From Hepsetus odoe (taxonomy: Eukaryota; Chordata; Actinopteri; Characiformes; Hepsetidae), in assembly GCA_017165825.1 (NCBI GenBank), contig CM029382.1, positions 22,577,941 to 22,641,940 on the forward strand: DNA of 64,000 nucleotides, given 5' to 3'. Positions within the stretch are counted from its first letter, which is position 1. Each line of letters begins with the position of its first letter. The notes beneath the pieces are model-generated. The model searched no databases. It had not been told where the DNA came from and worked only from the letters and a program-made list of their open reading frames with translations. The translations under genes and the position numbers were made by a program. Of this stretch, positions 22,940 through 35,235 are shown piece by piece.

Positions 22940-23735
22940 ATCAGCAGTGTGCAGGCTTAAGTGTACACGCCCATCTCTGTAATCTACATCATCATTTTTA
23001 ATTTCATTAAGAAGACATCAAAACTTTAAAGTATCACATACAAACTGTAGAGCGCAGAGCTTTAGATCAGAATGCCTTTAGGAAGAGAAACTCTCAACTG
23101 TGTCCAAACTATTCACTACTTTAAAACGTGAGCCTGCAGCCTCCAATTTTAATGCATTTATTTGGATGCAAAATGTCCTGCGGGAGCTTTTTTACAAGGC
23201 CTTTCTTTGTACTGAACAAATCTTGTGGCTTGCTGATAGGAGCTGCAGAATATGCTGCTTGTAACTTTGAAGAGAAAAAAAACTTTTAATGCTCCAATTC
23301 TCCAAGAACTCTGTTCTTTCCCTGGGGTATAAATATGAGGTTACATTTCTATTTCTATTACATGGACAACATGGAGAAATTCAAAGAGCTGTTGACTAGA
23401 ATGCTGAGCTTGTACACTTGCTCGTATAAGGAAATTGTTATAAAATTGTTAAAAATGGAACTTATGATGATGGTAGATCATTGAGGCACGTTCTTTCTAT
23501 TGGTCCTAATGATCCTGTTGTCAATGGGTCTTTAATGAATCATTAGCAAGTTAAAACATGGCCATGGGAGGCCTTCCTCCTAGATAACAAACCCAAAAAC
23601 ATATATGAATTCAGCCCCATGGGTTAATTCTCATCAGGCTTGCGCTGTTGCCTAATAATTTCATGAAGCATGCCAGAAATTTTGGAGATCCTTTTTGGCT
23701 TTTTCCCACCTGACATTATGTCTGAGATTGTTTCT
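22940..23735. other. No gene or repeat recognised
   Basis: AT-rich unique-looking sequence with no supported feature. Confidence 0.5.
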
Positions 23736-23737
23736 GT

Positions 23738-23855
23738 GATTATGCCCTGCGATGGACTGGCGGCCTGTCCACCGTTAGCCCAAAGAATGCAGGGACAAGC
23801 TCCAGTGTCCATGCCAACCTTGATAAGCGACTCAGACAATGGCTGGATGGAAAGC
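23738..23855 (+). mobile_element. Family-C repeat, 3' part
   Basis: 'ccctgcgatggactggcggc' then 'aagctccagtgtccatgcca', 'gataagcgactcagacaatg' and 'gctggatggaaa'. It is the same tail as at 25.2 kb and in inverse at 37.3 kb. Confidence 0.75.
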
Positions 23856-24794
23856 TGAGAACAAATTGTGGAGATGTCTGAAACCTGCCAAAAAATACAC
23901 CCTGGCTGCTTCCCAGTAGATATGAAGCTTCCTTTCGTAACCAGTTGCTCCGATTTCACCTAATCTGTGGCCTACGGCCTATGATCAGTCTGAACTACTG
24001 GAAAGGTCTGAATTGGTTAAACATCCTGCAGGCATTCCATTCATTGTCAGATGGAAATGAATTCTGGTTTATGTGCTTGTAGATCACGGAAGTAAGTTCT
24101 GATCACAAGCGGTTAGTTGAGATTCAATGCCAGAGCTGTAAACTTGCAATGGGACCAGTGCCCGATGTGAATGCAGCTTGCAACTGTACGTGACACTCCC
24201 TACATGACCTTCCTATACTTGACCCTATCAGTGACCCCGCCCTTGCTCTGGATGTTCTTGCAGTTCTATAAAGCCTGCATGTTGTTTATTTCTCTTTATT
24301 TTTGCGCATTACATGCCTAAACCGAGGTGACGCTTCGGTAGCAGGGCTCCCTTAACTCTAGGCCTTCGTCCTCCATGGATGAAGGAGGCAGGAGGGGGGC
24401 TCAAATGTTCTGCTAGGTTTGCACTGGGACACTAAGCTATTATTATCTTTTTTCTGTATTAGTTTCCTAACGCAGATGCTACCGGGGTGAACGATCTGCC
24501 TGGGGATAGATTTCTGCACACACACTTTATGCTTTATGTGTCTGCTCTGATTTATGTGTGCAAGGCCTTTAGTATCTTAGATGCTTCCTCTTGTTTATGC
24601 TCATGGCAGAAGAGGAAGCGAAAGGCATAGAGCACAAGGAAGTTCTGAGAAAGAGAAAAAGTTAAAGCAAGATACAGAGCAAGACAGGATGATATTCTTC
24701 ATAGTCTCTTCGGTCTACGCTATAAAAACCCAATGCATTGCCAGAAATTATATCTTGGCAAGTGAAAGCATCTGGTTGAAAGTAAAAGAAAAAA

Positions 24795-24930
24795 AATGAA
24801 GATTATTTGTCATTGTGAACAGACCACAGCAAAACTCTGCAGTATTGGGGACTGTTGCTCGAGGGTGATTCAGGGTAACCTACTGGTTCAGGACTTGAGT
24901 CCCAGACTTGACCACCATAGTCCTGAGAAG
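24795..24930 (-). mobile_element. SINE-A, diverged
   Basis: Minus orientation: 'gattatttgtcattgtgaac', 'tgctcgagggtgattcaggg' and 'taacctactggttcagga'. Confidence 0.65.
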
Positions 24931-24959
24931 TCCTTAAGAATAAACTAAAGATACAGTAA

Positions 24960-25112
24960 TCCTAGAGGTTGGTGATAGCCTAGGGGTAGGATACTAAGGA
25001 CCAGGAGCATGTGGGTTTGAGCCTGGTTTAATCTCATCTTTAGCACCATTTGAGCCCCTGAGCAACTTAACCCCAAGTTGCTGCCAGGGAACTCTCCCTG
25101 TCAGGCAATGTA
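24960..25112 (+). mobile_element. SINE-B, truncated
   Basis: 'gcctaggggtaggatactaa', B-box 'gggtttgagcc', then 'cctgagcaacttaaccccaa' and 'gttgctgccaggg'. The conserved tail is lost. Confidence 0.75.
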
Positions 25113-25143
25113 TGTTTCCCAGGATAACATCATCCGAAAGCTT

Positions 25144-25350
25144 CTTAAACAAGAGGGATCAAGGCTTGATTCCCAGCTGGGTCTGTTTTGTATGGAGTTT
25201 TCTTCTGGATGCTCCAGTTCCTTGTTTAATTGCCCTCTAGATGTGACTGGGACTTTGTGTTCCTGCCCTGCAATGGACTGGTGACCTGTCCTTGGTTTTC
25301 TTGAACCTTGGTTAGGATATGCAACTCAGATAATGAATGGACAACTATCT
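25144..25350 (+). mobile_element. Family-C repeat
   Basis: Head 'aaggcttgattcccagctgg', middle 'tatggagttttcttctggat' and tail 'ctgcaatggactggtgacct' then 'cagataatgaatgg' are in family order. Confidence 0.75.
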
Positions 25351-25741
25351 TACAATGAGAAAATTGAGACAAATTGACTAGATTGAAGATGCTTTGACTT
25401 GGTAAGATATAATTTTTTTCATGCAAAATGGGTGGTGGGCAATATGTAGGGACATTTTTTTTTTAATCATAATTGTTCAATATGGTGTGCTGGAGTGACA
25501 CCTCCACAAAATTTGCCAACACAATAAATATACATGTGAAAAATAGCAAATAAATGAGCAAATCATAATTGCAGTAGACAGGAATTCGCTAGGTCATATA
25601 TATATATTTATAGGTCATGATTTTGATGGACCTATCTAAGATGTTCTTTTTATCTTAATGGCTTTTGCATCTTGCAGCCAACAGAGTGATACTAAATGTA
25701 AAATTAAGGTTTTTAATGCATTTATACTGTAGAAAAGATTT

Positions 25742-26022
25742 GGGATTAAGGGCAGCACAGTGGTTATCCGTTTCTAATTTGTTTCTTACTGTGTGGAGCT
25801 GGTTCTCCCCATGCTTTGGACCTCCTCCAAGACCTTAAGTTTCCTTCCACAGTCCAAAAACGTGCATTTCAAGTGGACTAGAGATACTAAACTGCCCCAT
25901 AGGGATGACTGTTTGTGATCAGCCCTGCAATGCCCTGACAAATTTTGCTCTAGGAGGACTGAGATAGGCTTCAACGCTCTTCCATCACCCTTGTTAAGGT
26001 ACGCCAGACAATGGATGGATAT
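25742..26022 (+). mobile_element. Family-C repeat, diverged but long
   Basis: 'gggcagcacagtggtta', 'cttactgtgtggagctggtt', 'ttccttccacagtccaaaaa', 'actagagatactaaactgcc' and tail 'cagacaatggatgg' follow the order of a very common teleost repeat. Confidence 0.75.
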
Positions 26023-26039
26023 ATCATAGTGTTGTTAGT

Positions 26040-26965
26040 GCTGTTGGGGCTTTTCTGTAAGGCTGTATTTGCCCAACAATATTTCAGATTGGGCAAGCTT
26101 TGGCCGTATTTTAATTTTCAGGTTGAGAAACTGTCTTAGCTTCTGGCTCAAAAAGTTTATCAGGCCTAGGTTCAGACTCAGCACTTGACACTTGATCAAG
26201 TCTGCTTGCTCAAAGTCCAGAACAGAGTTCACATCATTGTGGAAACACTTATTTATAGGCAGCAGAGACAACTGGGTTCAGTCCCAAGAACTTATTCTAA
26301 ACCATCCTACTCTTGACAGCGAAGCAAGTCTTTTGGACACAGGCTGAGATAAATGACATGTGGTCTGGTGTTGCCAAAGTGAACTCTATGCCTTCCTTCA
26401 TGTACTGTCACCTCCTTGGTGCCCACCACCATGACAACACTGCAAATGTGACAGTCTGCCAATCAGAGGCAGAGATACCATTGTTGTGAGAATAAAACAA
26501 CTTCGGGCCAAGCATTCAGGCACCTTTCACCACACGCACAGCATTTTAAACACAACTACATTTGTAGTTCAGATATAAGGACAGCCAAACCAGCTGATTG
26601 TAGTTTTCTGAATGCTCAGATTTCAATACATGAAAGCTGGTTGCTTCCTTCACCAGAAGGTGAGCACTTCGGGACCGTGCCACTGTAATACAAGTGACTC
26701 TTTTTGTGCCAAAGAGTGGACAAATACTGTTTAAACCTAAAAATGTATTTAAAAATGCATATTTCTCATTTATTTTGTCTCTTTCATATGCATTTAAACA
26801 TTGAGCCTTTAGCAGATATCTTGACTATGGGTGTGCACTTAGTCACTGCAGCTGATTGGTTGCAGTTCAGCTCATTTGCTTAAACTTCTTTAGTCGAATT
26901 TCTAGGTCTGTGCAATTTTCTAAAGTACACATTTTAATGATGACTTTTACATAATTACAGTTTGC
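26040..26965. other. No gene or repeat recognised
   Basis: Unique-looking AT-rich sequence with only short open frames. Confidence 0.5.
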
Positions 26966-26969
26966 TTTA

Positions 26970-27450
26970 AGTACATTTCAGTGCCTGTACCTTTTTACTC
27001 TGAGTACATTCCTGTACTTTTTACTTTATACTCTGAATACATTCCTGTACTTTTATACTCTCAGTCCATTCTTGTACTTTTTACTTTATACTCTGAATAC
27101 ATTCCTGTACTTTACACTGTCTACTCTGAGTACATTCCTGTACTTTATACTTTAAGTACATTCCTGTATTTTTTACTTTAAACTCTGAGTACATTCCTGT
27201 ATTTTTACTTTTGTACTCTGAATACATCCCTGTACTTTATACTTTCTACTCTGAGGACATTCTTGTACTTTTTACTTTACACTCTGAGTACAATTCTTTA
27301 TATTTTATACTCTGAGTACATTCCTGTACTTTTTATTATATTCTCTAAGTACATTCATGTACTTTCTACTTTATACTCTGAGTACATTCCTGTACTTTCT
27401 ACTTTATACTCTGAGTACATTCCTGTACTTTCTACTTTTGTACTCAGTTT
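26970..27450 (+). repeat. 33-bp 'GTAC' minisatellite, copy 1
   Basis: About 14 diverged units of the form 'gagtacattcctgtactttt' plus 'tactttatactct'. Because 33 is divisible by three, the frame stays open as an 11-residue repeat (EYIPVLFTLYS). Each unit carries the interrupted palindrome 'agtacattcctgtact'. Confidence 0.92.
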
Positions 27451-28053
27451 TAAGTGAAGTGGTGGGATGTGGGCTGATGCTTCTTGACCATGGGCAGACT
27501 TTTTGTCCAGTTGTTGGTTAAGTCTGGTGTGTCTGGATGAATCCGTCAGCAATGGGTGTAGTGTCCTCTTTGCTCAGGACTCCAGTCTGATCACACTTCA
27601 GATCCTAATCCCAGCCAGTATTCTCTAATAACTGCCTGTGGTCGTAGTGTCTACTTATTAAATCAGCTGGCAAGCGGCAGCATCACATTCAGCACACTTG
27701 CCATGTTTGATTTAACTTGCAGAGGCTTGATTAGTGTGCTAATTGCTGGAGACTGTGGACATCAGACCGGGCGGAGACTTTATCAGGTCTATTTGCAGGT
27801 CTTACTTTGCATGTTCGCATTTCTCTGTTTTACATGCTGGGAAGCTTTGGTGGAAAAGACAGGTGGTGAATGTGTTTGCTTATGAGGCTCTCCGAGGACC
27901 CAGTGTGGCACAATTTTGTCTACACAGTTATACGTTTATGCCCTCACAGCTAGATCTGTTATCTTAAACTAACATCAACCCAGAAAGATGGACAGAAAGT
28001 GTTTTAAACCCTTACCATTTACTACTCATTTGGTTTAATGCCAAGTGTGGCAT

Positions 28054-28263
28054 GGGTGGTGGTCTAGTGGCAGGATACTTGCCTATGGACCTATGGCTCA
28101 AGAGGTCCCCGGTTCAAATCCCACCTCTGGCACAACCACCACTGGGACCCTGAGCAAGACCCTTAACCCTGAGTTGCTCCAGGGGGACTGTCCCTGTAAT
28201 CAGGACATGGAAGTTGCTCTGGATAAGAGCGTCTGCTAAATGCCGCATATGTAAATGTAAATG
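28054..28263 (+). mobile_element. SINE-B, near full length (reference copy)
   Basis: A-box region 'ggtggtctagtggcagg', B-box 'ggttcaaatccc', body 'gagttgctccagggggactg', the conserved 3' segment 'ctggataagagcgtctgcta', and an A-rich 'gtaaatgtaaatg' tail. The 3' segment is shared with many fish tRNA-derived SINEs. Confidence 0.93.
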
Positions 28264-28759
28264 TCTGCTTGAGCCAAAAAAAGCTGTAAAAAAACTGGGA
28301 AACTGTTGAAAATTAAAAGGAAAACCTTGGAAAGTTGAACATTTCTGAGAACTGGCCTTTACATAAAGCTCTTTATCTTCTCACTTTACTGTAGACCCTT
28401 CAAGCCATGGTGCAGCTTCAACCAGGAATGGGAATAAAAGGTAAAAAGAGGATATACCATGAAAGAACCCACCTGTATGTTGGTACAGATGGTAAAGGCC
28501 AGGTATGTTGATAATGTGGCCCTCTATTGGCTGGAAACTGTATGGGAGGCTACGGACAAATGACCGGGATAAAAAGCTACTCTTTGTTAATCAAATAAGT
28601 GCCTGATCCGTGCCATTTTGAGGAAGGCACTGTGGATTTAGATAGCCATGCTGGCAGGAGTTTAAAGGATTGTGAGGTTTCCTATGTCAGAAGTGCTAAA
28701 ACAGCCCTCTATCATATATAACTTAAAATAATTTGACTTAAGATTTGTCAAGTTAGCTA

Positions 28760-29290
28760 TAGTGATACGAGGCGATCAGCAGTTCAGAGTAACGACGAGA
28801 AGAGAGGTGAAGAAGAGAGTGCAGGCAGGTTGAAATGGGTGTAAAAGAATGGCAGGAGTGATCTATGACAGGCTGATACCAGCAAGAGTGAAGGAGAAGG
28901 AACTGAGGCCAGCTATGTTACACGGGTTGGAGACGGTAATAAAAAGGCAAACGGTGGAGCTGGAGGTGTCAGAGTTAAAAATGCTGAGATTTGTGTTGAG
29001 AGGGACAAGGATGGACAGGATTAGAAACGAAGGAGAGCTCAGGTTGGATGTTTTGGAGACAAAGTGAAAGAAGCAAGATTGCGTTGGTTTGGACGTGTCC
29101 AGGGATGAGACAAAGATTACTTTGGGAGAAGCATGTTGAGGATGAAGCTGTCTGGAAAGAGGAAAAGAGGAAGGACAAAGAGGAAGTTTATGAATGTGGT
29201 AAGAGAGGACATGGAGGCGGTCGGTGTGAATGAGGAAGATGCAGAGGACAGAAAGAAATGGAGAGGGAAGATCCGCTCATGATGATGGCT
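28760..29290 (+). pseudogene. Non-LTR RT C-terminal remnant, longest copy
   Basis: Readings IYDRLIPARVKEKELRPAML, LEVSELKMLRFVL, GTRMDRIRNEGELRL and, after a shift near 29070, LRWFGRVQ then GRGKTKRKFMNVVRE-like basic sequence. This is the thumb/C-terminal region of an RTE/jockey-like non-LTR reverse transcriptase. Frameshifts and stops break it into at least two frames. The catalytic core is absent. Confidence 0.82.
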
Positions 29291-29291
29291 T

Positions 29292-29795
29292 AAATTCCCG
29301 ACAGCAATTGTGAGGAGGGCTCTGGTCAGATTCCTCCATGTTTAGGAAGGTCAAATGGATCCTAGATCAGCATCGGTGCTCCTGAAAATTTTAGATTGTG
29401 TTTGTAGTCCAAAGTCATTCGTACTGTGTCCTAAACAACATGCCTCACCTCAAAGAAGTTGAGAGAAGGAATATAAAGATTGACTGTTGACTTATGGTGT
29501 TTCAAAATGTGATCAAACATCACCAAAATGTGGGAAATGTCTTAAATGTAATTTTTTCTACCAACGTTGCATCACCCCGGGGAAGAGGCTGAAGTTGGTT
29601 TCCGGTGAACTGTTCTCTTAAATGAGTCCTTTTCCTGCCTTTCTAGATGCCTGAATGACATCTGATGAATGCACTTGATGTGAAATGCACTTCATTTAAT
29701 GGTGGAGCAGAAAAAACAAAGAAGCCTCTCCTTCTATGAGGGGATTTTATGAATAGCAATACATTTCTCATTTCATTTGGCTTCTTATCATTAAT
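29292..29795. other. No gene or repeat recognised
   Basis: Unique-looking sequence with no supported feature. Confidence 0.45.
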
Positions 29796-29839
29796 CTGAA
29801 GAAATCAATAGTAAGTGATTCTACTGATACAAATTGCAT

Positions 29840-30300
29840 ATTAAGTGTGCAGCTCCGGAGCAAGGTATCCAACAATAAGGAAGAAGAAGAAGCAGTACTA
29901 AAGAAGAAGCAGTTGAGGAACAGTTCTCCAGATCTTCCTAAAGGACAGTGTTGTTGTCTCTCATTTTCAGTCCAGTCTCTGTACCTGAGAGGTTCTCCAG
30001 ATCTTCCTGAAGGACAGTGTTGTTGTCTCTCATTTTCAGTCCAGTCTCTGTACCTGAACAGTTTGATTGTTTTGTGTTGGTTGATCCACACCGTGATCTA
30101 TGCACCTCTGAACCTTCAAGCAGAACAAAGCGTCTAACTTAAGACATGAAGCAGGGAAAAACAGGTGCAGATGATTCCAGATGATCAGGTGTTTCGTTTA
30201 CTGCTGATGCTGAATGCTGAGTGGGTGGAACCTCTTCATCTAGAACCTTGCGTTTTTAGACTCTCTGCAGCCATTCGTTCCCATTTCTTTCATTTAATCT
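29840..30300 (-). mobile_element. 69-bp-unit element, long copy
   Basis: Two 69-bp units (tcattttcag anchors at 29961 and 30030) are followed at higher coordinates by the family 5' arm: 'gttggttgatccacaccgtg', 'cttcaagcagaacaaagcgt', 'gctgaatgctgagtgggtgg' and 'attcgttcccatttctttc'. The same arm precedes the units at 35.3 and 53.1 kb. No transposase is visible. Confidence 0.82.
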
Positions 30301-30552
30301 ATTCCGTATGTCAAAGATCAGACAGTCTGTCAGGGATGAAATAGTTGTTTTGATTGTCTGTGATGAGCCTTTGATGTGGACAATGGAGGTTGAGTTGGAA
30401 AAGATTTGAGTGTTTTTTTAAAAAGACCCTGAAGTGTCTAACTAGTTGGCGCTGTGCAATTTTAAATATGAATTTTAAAAGGCAGTGAGTCATGTTGACA
30501 TCATTTATGCAGATGTAATTTTGAATGCTGGTCATACACAACCTGCAGGGAG

Positions 30553-30727
30553 TGTATACACACACACATACACACACACATGCACACAGCGGGGACCTGT
30601 GAAATGTCAACAGCATGTGTGCTAAATTAAAATGAGTGGTTTCCCCTGGCCCAGCCTGTTTGCTCACTATTGTTCTAAAGGGCTTTGTGGGTGTGTGTAT
30701 GTGTAGGTGTGTGTGTGTGTGTGTGTA

Positions 30728-30770
<43 letters not shown>
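30553..30770. repeat. CA and GT tracts
   Basis: A short CA stretch near 30555 and an interrupted GT tract at 30690-30770. Confidence 0.93.
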
Positions 30771-30772
<2 letters not shown>

Positions 30773-31169
30773 AGAGAATAAAACAATCCGTTCTGATCGG
30801 GCATCAACAGGAACTGTGAACAATCAACACAGCACAGCGGCTAATCAGCGGCATCGTGCTAAAAGCTGTAGCTGCTAAAAACAGAATCTGCAGGTGCGCC
30901 ACTCCAGACCCACGGCGTCCTTGTCTGGACACAGGATCTGATGTCATTCTCCTGTTTTTCAGGTGAACTAATATCTATAGCTTCACTGTTGCTTTAATTG
31001 TAACAGAACTGGAATTTTTTTTGTTTGTTGGTTAAAATTCAGGTTAAAGTAGAAAAACTGGTTCAACTACTTTATTAAGTATAGTACTAAAAATTACTGG
31101 CTAAAAATAAAAAACACAGAACTCAGAGTACTCAGGATACTGATTCAAGCACAAGTGAAAGGTAAAAAG

Positions 31170-31556
31170 TAAAATGATATACTCAGAGTATATAGGAAAA
31201 GTACAGGAATGTATTCAGAGTGCAAAGTTAAAAGAACAGGAATGTACTGAGAATATAATGTAAAAGTACATGAATGTACTGAACGTATAAAGTAAAAAGT
31301 ACAGGAATGTACTAAGGGTATAAAGTAAAAGTACAGGAATGTACTCAGAGTGAAAAGTAAAAAGAACAGGAATGTACTGAGAGTACAAAGTAAAAAGTAC
31401 AGGAATGTACTGCGAGTATAAAGTAAAAAGAACAGGAATGTACAGAGAGTATAAAATAAAAAGTACAGGAATGTACTGAGAGTATAATGTAAAAAGTACA
31501 GGAATGTACCAAGAGTGTAAAGTAAGAAGTACAGGAATGTACTGAGAGTTTAAAAT
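31170..31556 (-). repeat. 33-bp 'GTAC' minisatellite, copy 2 (inverted)
   Basis: About twelve units of 'aagtacaggaatgtactgag' plus 'agtataaagtaaa', the reverse complement of the 27-kb array. The open frame on the minus strand repeats YIPVLFTLYSQ. Confidence 0.92.
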
Positions 31557-31599
31557 ACACGCACACACACACACACACCGAGCTACCTGAGCGTGTGAT

Positions 31600-33055
31600 C
31601 CAAATAGACATTAGGTTGGGCAACTTTGTTGAATTCCTTTAATGTCACATATTAAATGAAATAAAATGGCCTTTCATTATGCGATGCCACGTTGCAAGAC
31701 AATAAGTTCTAGAGCCATAAAGATCAGAGGTTTCCTGCCCCACTCATTAGCACTAATCTGTAAATTTGTCCCAGTTGTTCGTGCTTTGAATAACAAAGGA
31801 TCCCGGATAATATTTCCTAGGCAATCACGACAACATGGTTTAAAGAAACCTGGCAGGTTCTCCAAAGGGGAATTTTGTGTTGGTAAAATGTCTCTAACAG
31901 GGCCACCTTAAATAAATTAGCCACCTTAATTAGAGGTGACGAGTTCACAAATGTCACATGATGGGTCAGACTCGTATTCATCCCTTCAGGTCCATCATTG
32001 TTAGGAAATGTATTAAATTAGAACCCAAATGCTGTTGAGCTTTGGGATAAATCGGTCAGATGATTTGGTGTGAAATGCTCTTTTGTAAAAAAACGTTTTG
32101 CTTTTTTAAGCGGTTGTTAATGGAACCAGACATCAGATGACATCAACGCTTCCTCGTTGACACGAATGGTATTAATATATTAAATCCTGTTACTTTGTTT
32201 TGTTCATTTGAAAAGGTTTTCGCCTCCGTTCATGGTGGAGGGTTACACGGTGGCCGTTGAGGCCAAATAGTTCCCATTGGAAAGGTATATTTTTCAGGCT
32301 TGTTGATTTTAAAACCATTAAAATTATGTACAAAAACCACGAAGATGCATTCAGACATCTCCATAAAGAAGTGAGACCACTATATGTTCATCTCTAAGAC
32401 TTTTTGGAAAATGAACAAAATGAAATTCTTATTTCGGGGGATGAGCTGGGGGAGTGGTTACACCCATTGGAGTAAGCCTTCTTCTAATCCCCACCAATCA
32501 GATCCCACTGTGATGAATTCCGAGCAAGACTTTTCTGGTAACCAGATGTGCTTGTGGAGGGCAGTTCAACAATAATTTCCAATATACCATATGTGGACGC
32601 AGCATTCCGACAGCACTTCACTGTCACAGACCACTTCAAAAGTTGACTTTCCCAGTTGTGTTTTAAAGGGTGAGCTTTAGAGCTGAAAACAGCTCATTAA
32701 GAGTGCCGTGTCCCCACTGCTTTTGTTTAGGGTGATTGTGGGATCCTCAGTAAAACCCAAACCGCGTTGATTCAATGCTGTCGGAAAATGGAGTTCCTTT
32801 AAAGTGCCGGCAGAGCTCAGATGGATGTGTTTGGAATTCCCAAATGAGTCCCGTTAAAGGAATTCACTGGCATTTTCATCCTTAGCCTCCATCTGCCACA
32901 TCTGCAGGGCACGGCCAGACGGTTATTTAGACATAACTGCCTTAAAACACGCTTCCAGTTAAGCATTTTCTTGATGACATTTGATCCTGTTGGAATGATG
33001 ATGTTCTATCTGCATTTTGAGCAGTTGTGAGACATTGAGCTTCAACTTTGCAAAA
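31600..33055. other. Low-repeat unique block
   Basis: No gene or repeat recognised. The stretches 31960-32290 and 32690-32990 are among the least repetitive in the window and could be conserved noncoding DNA; this is inference from composition only. Confidence 0.4.
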
Positions 33056-33061
33056 CCGATG

Positions 33062-34003
33062 CAGGACTGTGCAAACGTTTTAGGCAGGTGTGAAAAAATG
33101 CTGTAAACAAAGAATGGTTTCAGAAATGGAAGTGTTCATAATTTATTTTCATCAATCAACAAAATGCGGTGAATGAACAAAAGAGAATCTAAATCAAATC
33201 AATATTTAGTGTGACCACCCTTTGCCTTCAAAACAGCATCAATTCTTCTAGGTACACTTGCACACAGTTTGAAGGAACTCTGCTGGTCGGTTGTTCCAGA
33301 CATGACTGTGTTTCTCCTCCGTGTGACATTGATGATCATCAGCACCTGTTTGGTAAAATTGGTTGATCAGACACCGACTATAGTCCTACAGAATCCCTGA
33401 CTTTGTGCAAGTGTACCTAGAAGAACTGATGCTGGTTTGAAGGCAAAAGGTAGTAACACCAAATATGGATTTGATTTAGATTTTTCTTTTGTTCGCTCAC
33501 TTTGCATTTTGTAAACTGATGAAAATAAACAATCATTATTTATATTTCTGAAAGCATTCTTTGTTTACAGCATATTATGTTATATTATATACTATTATTA
33601 ATGTATATTGTTATTGTATTGTACAGTATTATTATTATTATTATTATTAGACTTATATATTACTACTTGTTTATTTATATATATTTATAATTTATTTAAA
33701 ACCTATTTGTTATCATGTATTATTACTGTGTACTGTATATTTGGTCACATAATTCTTCTTGTAGATATGTATATGCATCTTGGTAATATAGTATATATGT
33801 ATATATATTTATATTCATATATTTATATAGATAGATAATTTATTATTATAGCTCCTGTACTTTTCTCCTTTCTCCTGTACTTGTCCCATTTTCCTTATAC
33901 CTCTATTTTTATATATCTTTTTTCTATTCTTTCTGTACATCTGTCACTTTTATAAGAGCCCTGTAACGCCCAAATTTCCCATTCGTGGGATAATAAAAGA
34001 TTA

Positions 34004-34034
<31 letters not shown>

Positions 34035-34068
34035 TTCCACACCTGCCTAAAACTTTTGCACAGTACTG
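33062..34068. mobile_element. Tc1/mariner-type MITE, second copy, interrupted
   Basis: The left end 'gtgcaaacgttttaggcagg' and right end 'cctgcctaaaacttttgcac' plus 'agtactg' match the 21.4-kb element. Internal inverted arms include 'cttctaggtacacttg' near 33248 and its complement near 33410. The right arm is broken at about 33572 by an AT-rich segment ending in a LINE-type tail; MITE sequence resumes at about 34030. Confidence 0.85.
33572..34028 (+). mobile_element. LINE 3' tail inserted in the MITE
   Basis: It ends 'acttttataagagccctgta', 'aatttcccattcgtgggata', 'ataaaagattactctctc' and then (TC)n. The last part matches 61.49-61.58 kb closely, so it is an interspersed non-LTR element tail. 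The upstream ~250 bases are AT-rich and may belong to the same insertion. Confidence 0.7.
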
Positions 34069-34107
34069 TATATATATGCTTTTAAATATTTATACACCAC
34101 TTTTTGA

Positions 34108-34242
34108 TGTCCCAATGACAATTTCACACGTGGTGACGGTACCTTGCTGAAGGGGACCTCAGGGTAACCTACTGGTTCATGAATTTTAAACCAAGGACCT
34201 TCCAATGCTGGGACCTTTTCCCTAATCACTAGGACTGTCCCG
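34108..34242 (-). mobile_element. SINE-A, diverged
   Basis: Minus orientation: 'ggtaccttgctgaaggggac', 'taacctactggttcatgaat' and 'cctaatcactagg'. The 3' part is truncated. Confidence 0.75.
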
Positions 34243-34855
34243 AATTACGTATAGAACTTCCTCACCTCAAAACTCACTTTGTCTTTGGAATAATAAGGTT
34301 CTGTCTTGCCAAACATAAAGAAAAGCAACAAGGAGCCCAAACAGTTTACTCATGATTTGTTTTAACCCTTTGTAGACCTGTGGCTTGGACAGGTTCAGCA
34401 GAAGTAGCGTCTATATCTCTATTGTCGTATATGGAAGTTTGAAGGTGTGCTGTGAAGATGAAGGCTTTAGATGTGATGCTGAGCTTTAGTGCTCCTGAAC
34501 ATCAGGTTTGATTTATACATATATAAAATTAAGTTGTGGGGTTTTAAACTGGCATCACAACACAACATTTTGAAAAATACCTGTAGCTGAACTGAAGGTT
34601 GAAATGTGATCCAGTCATCTTTCTTCTGGTTGTGCTTTCCACCTCATCCATTAGCAGGAGGATGAATCTTTCACAGTGACAGCAAGCTAACAGAATTAAC
34701 AGTGGTACACACAGCCGTTCAAACAGCTATTTTTATAAGCTGGACAGATATTTACAGATGTTAAGATTTAAAAACGTAACACAAAATGATCCATTTTATG
34801 AAGATGTCACTTTTGTTCGAGCGTTAAACCATTTTCATCTTCTCGTCCATTGATC

Positions 34856-35042
34856 TGGTGAAAGTGGAAGTGAAAGGGACAGTGAACCACAACCTCTGCA
34901 TTCAACACACCTTGCTGCAGTGGGAAGCCATATCCAGCTCCAAGGGAGCAGTGACGGGGATGGTACCCTGCTTGAGGGTACCTCAGGGCAACCTACTGCC
35001 TCAGGATTTGAACCTGCGATCTTCTGATCCTGAGGTCCAGCA
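34856..35042 (-). mobile_element. SINE-A
   Basis: Minus orientation: 'gtgaaagtggaagtgaaagg', 'gaagccatatccagctccaa', 'cttgagggtacctcagggca' and 'gatttgaacctgcgatct'. The outer head is missing. Confidence 0.87.
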
Positions 35043-35235
35043 AGTTTGGAAAGGCTATCCTGCTCAAAACCTTCCATAGCTGGCCAGCTGAGATTTCCAG
35101 CCATTCAGTGCATCTCTGTCATGTCCAGCAAATCCACTTGATGTAATCAAACAATGTTTGATGCAAAAAAAATGTTTAATCTATTAATATCTAGCACTTT
35201 TTAAGTATTTTTCCAACACATTATCATCAATAATA

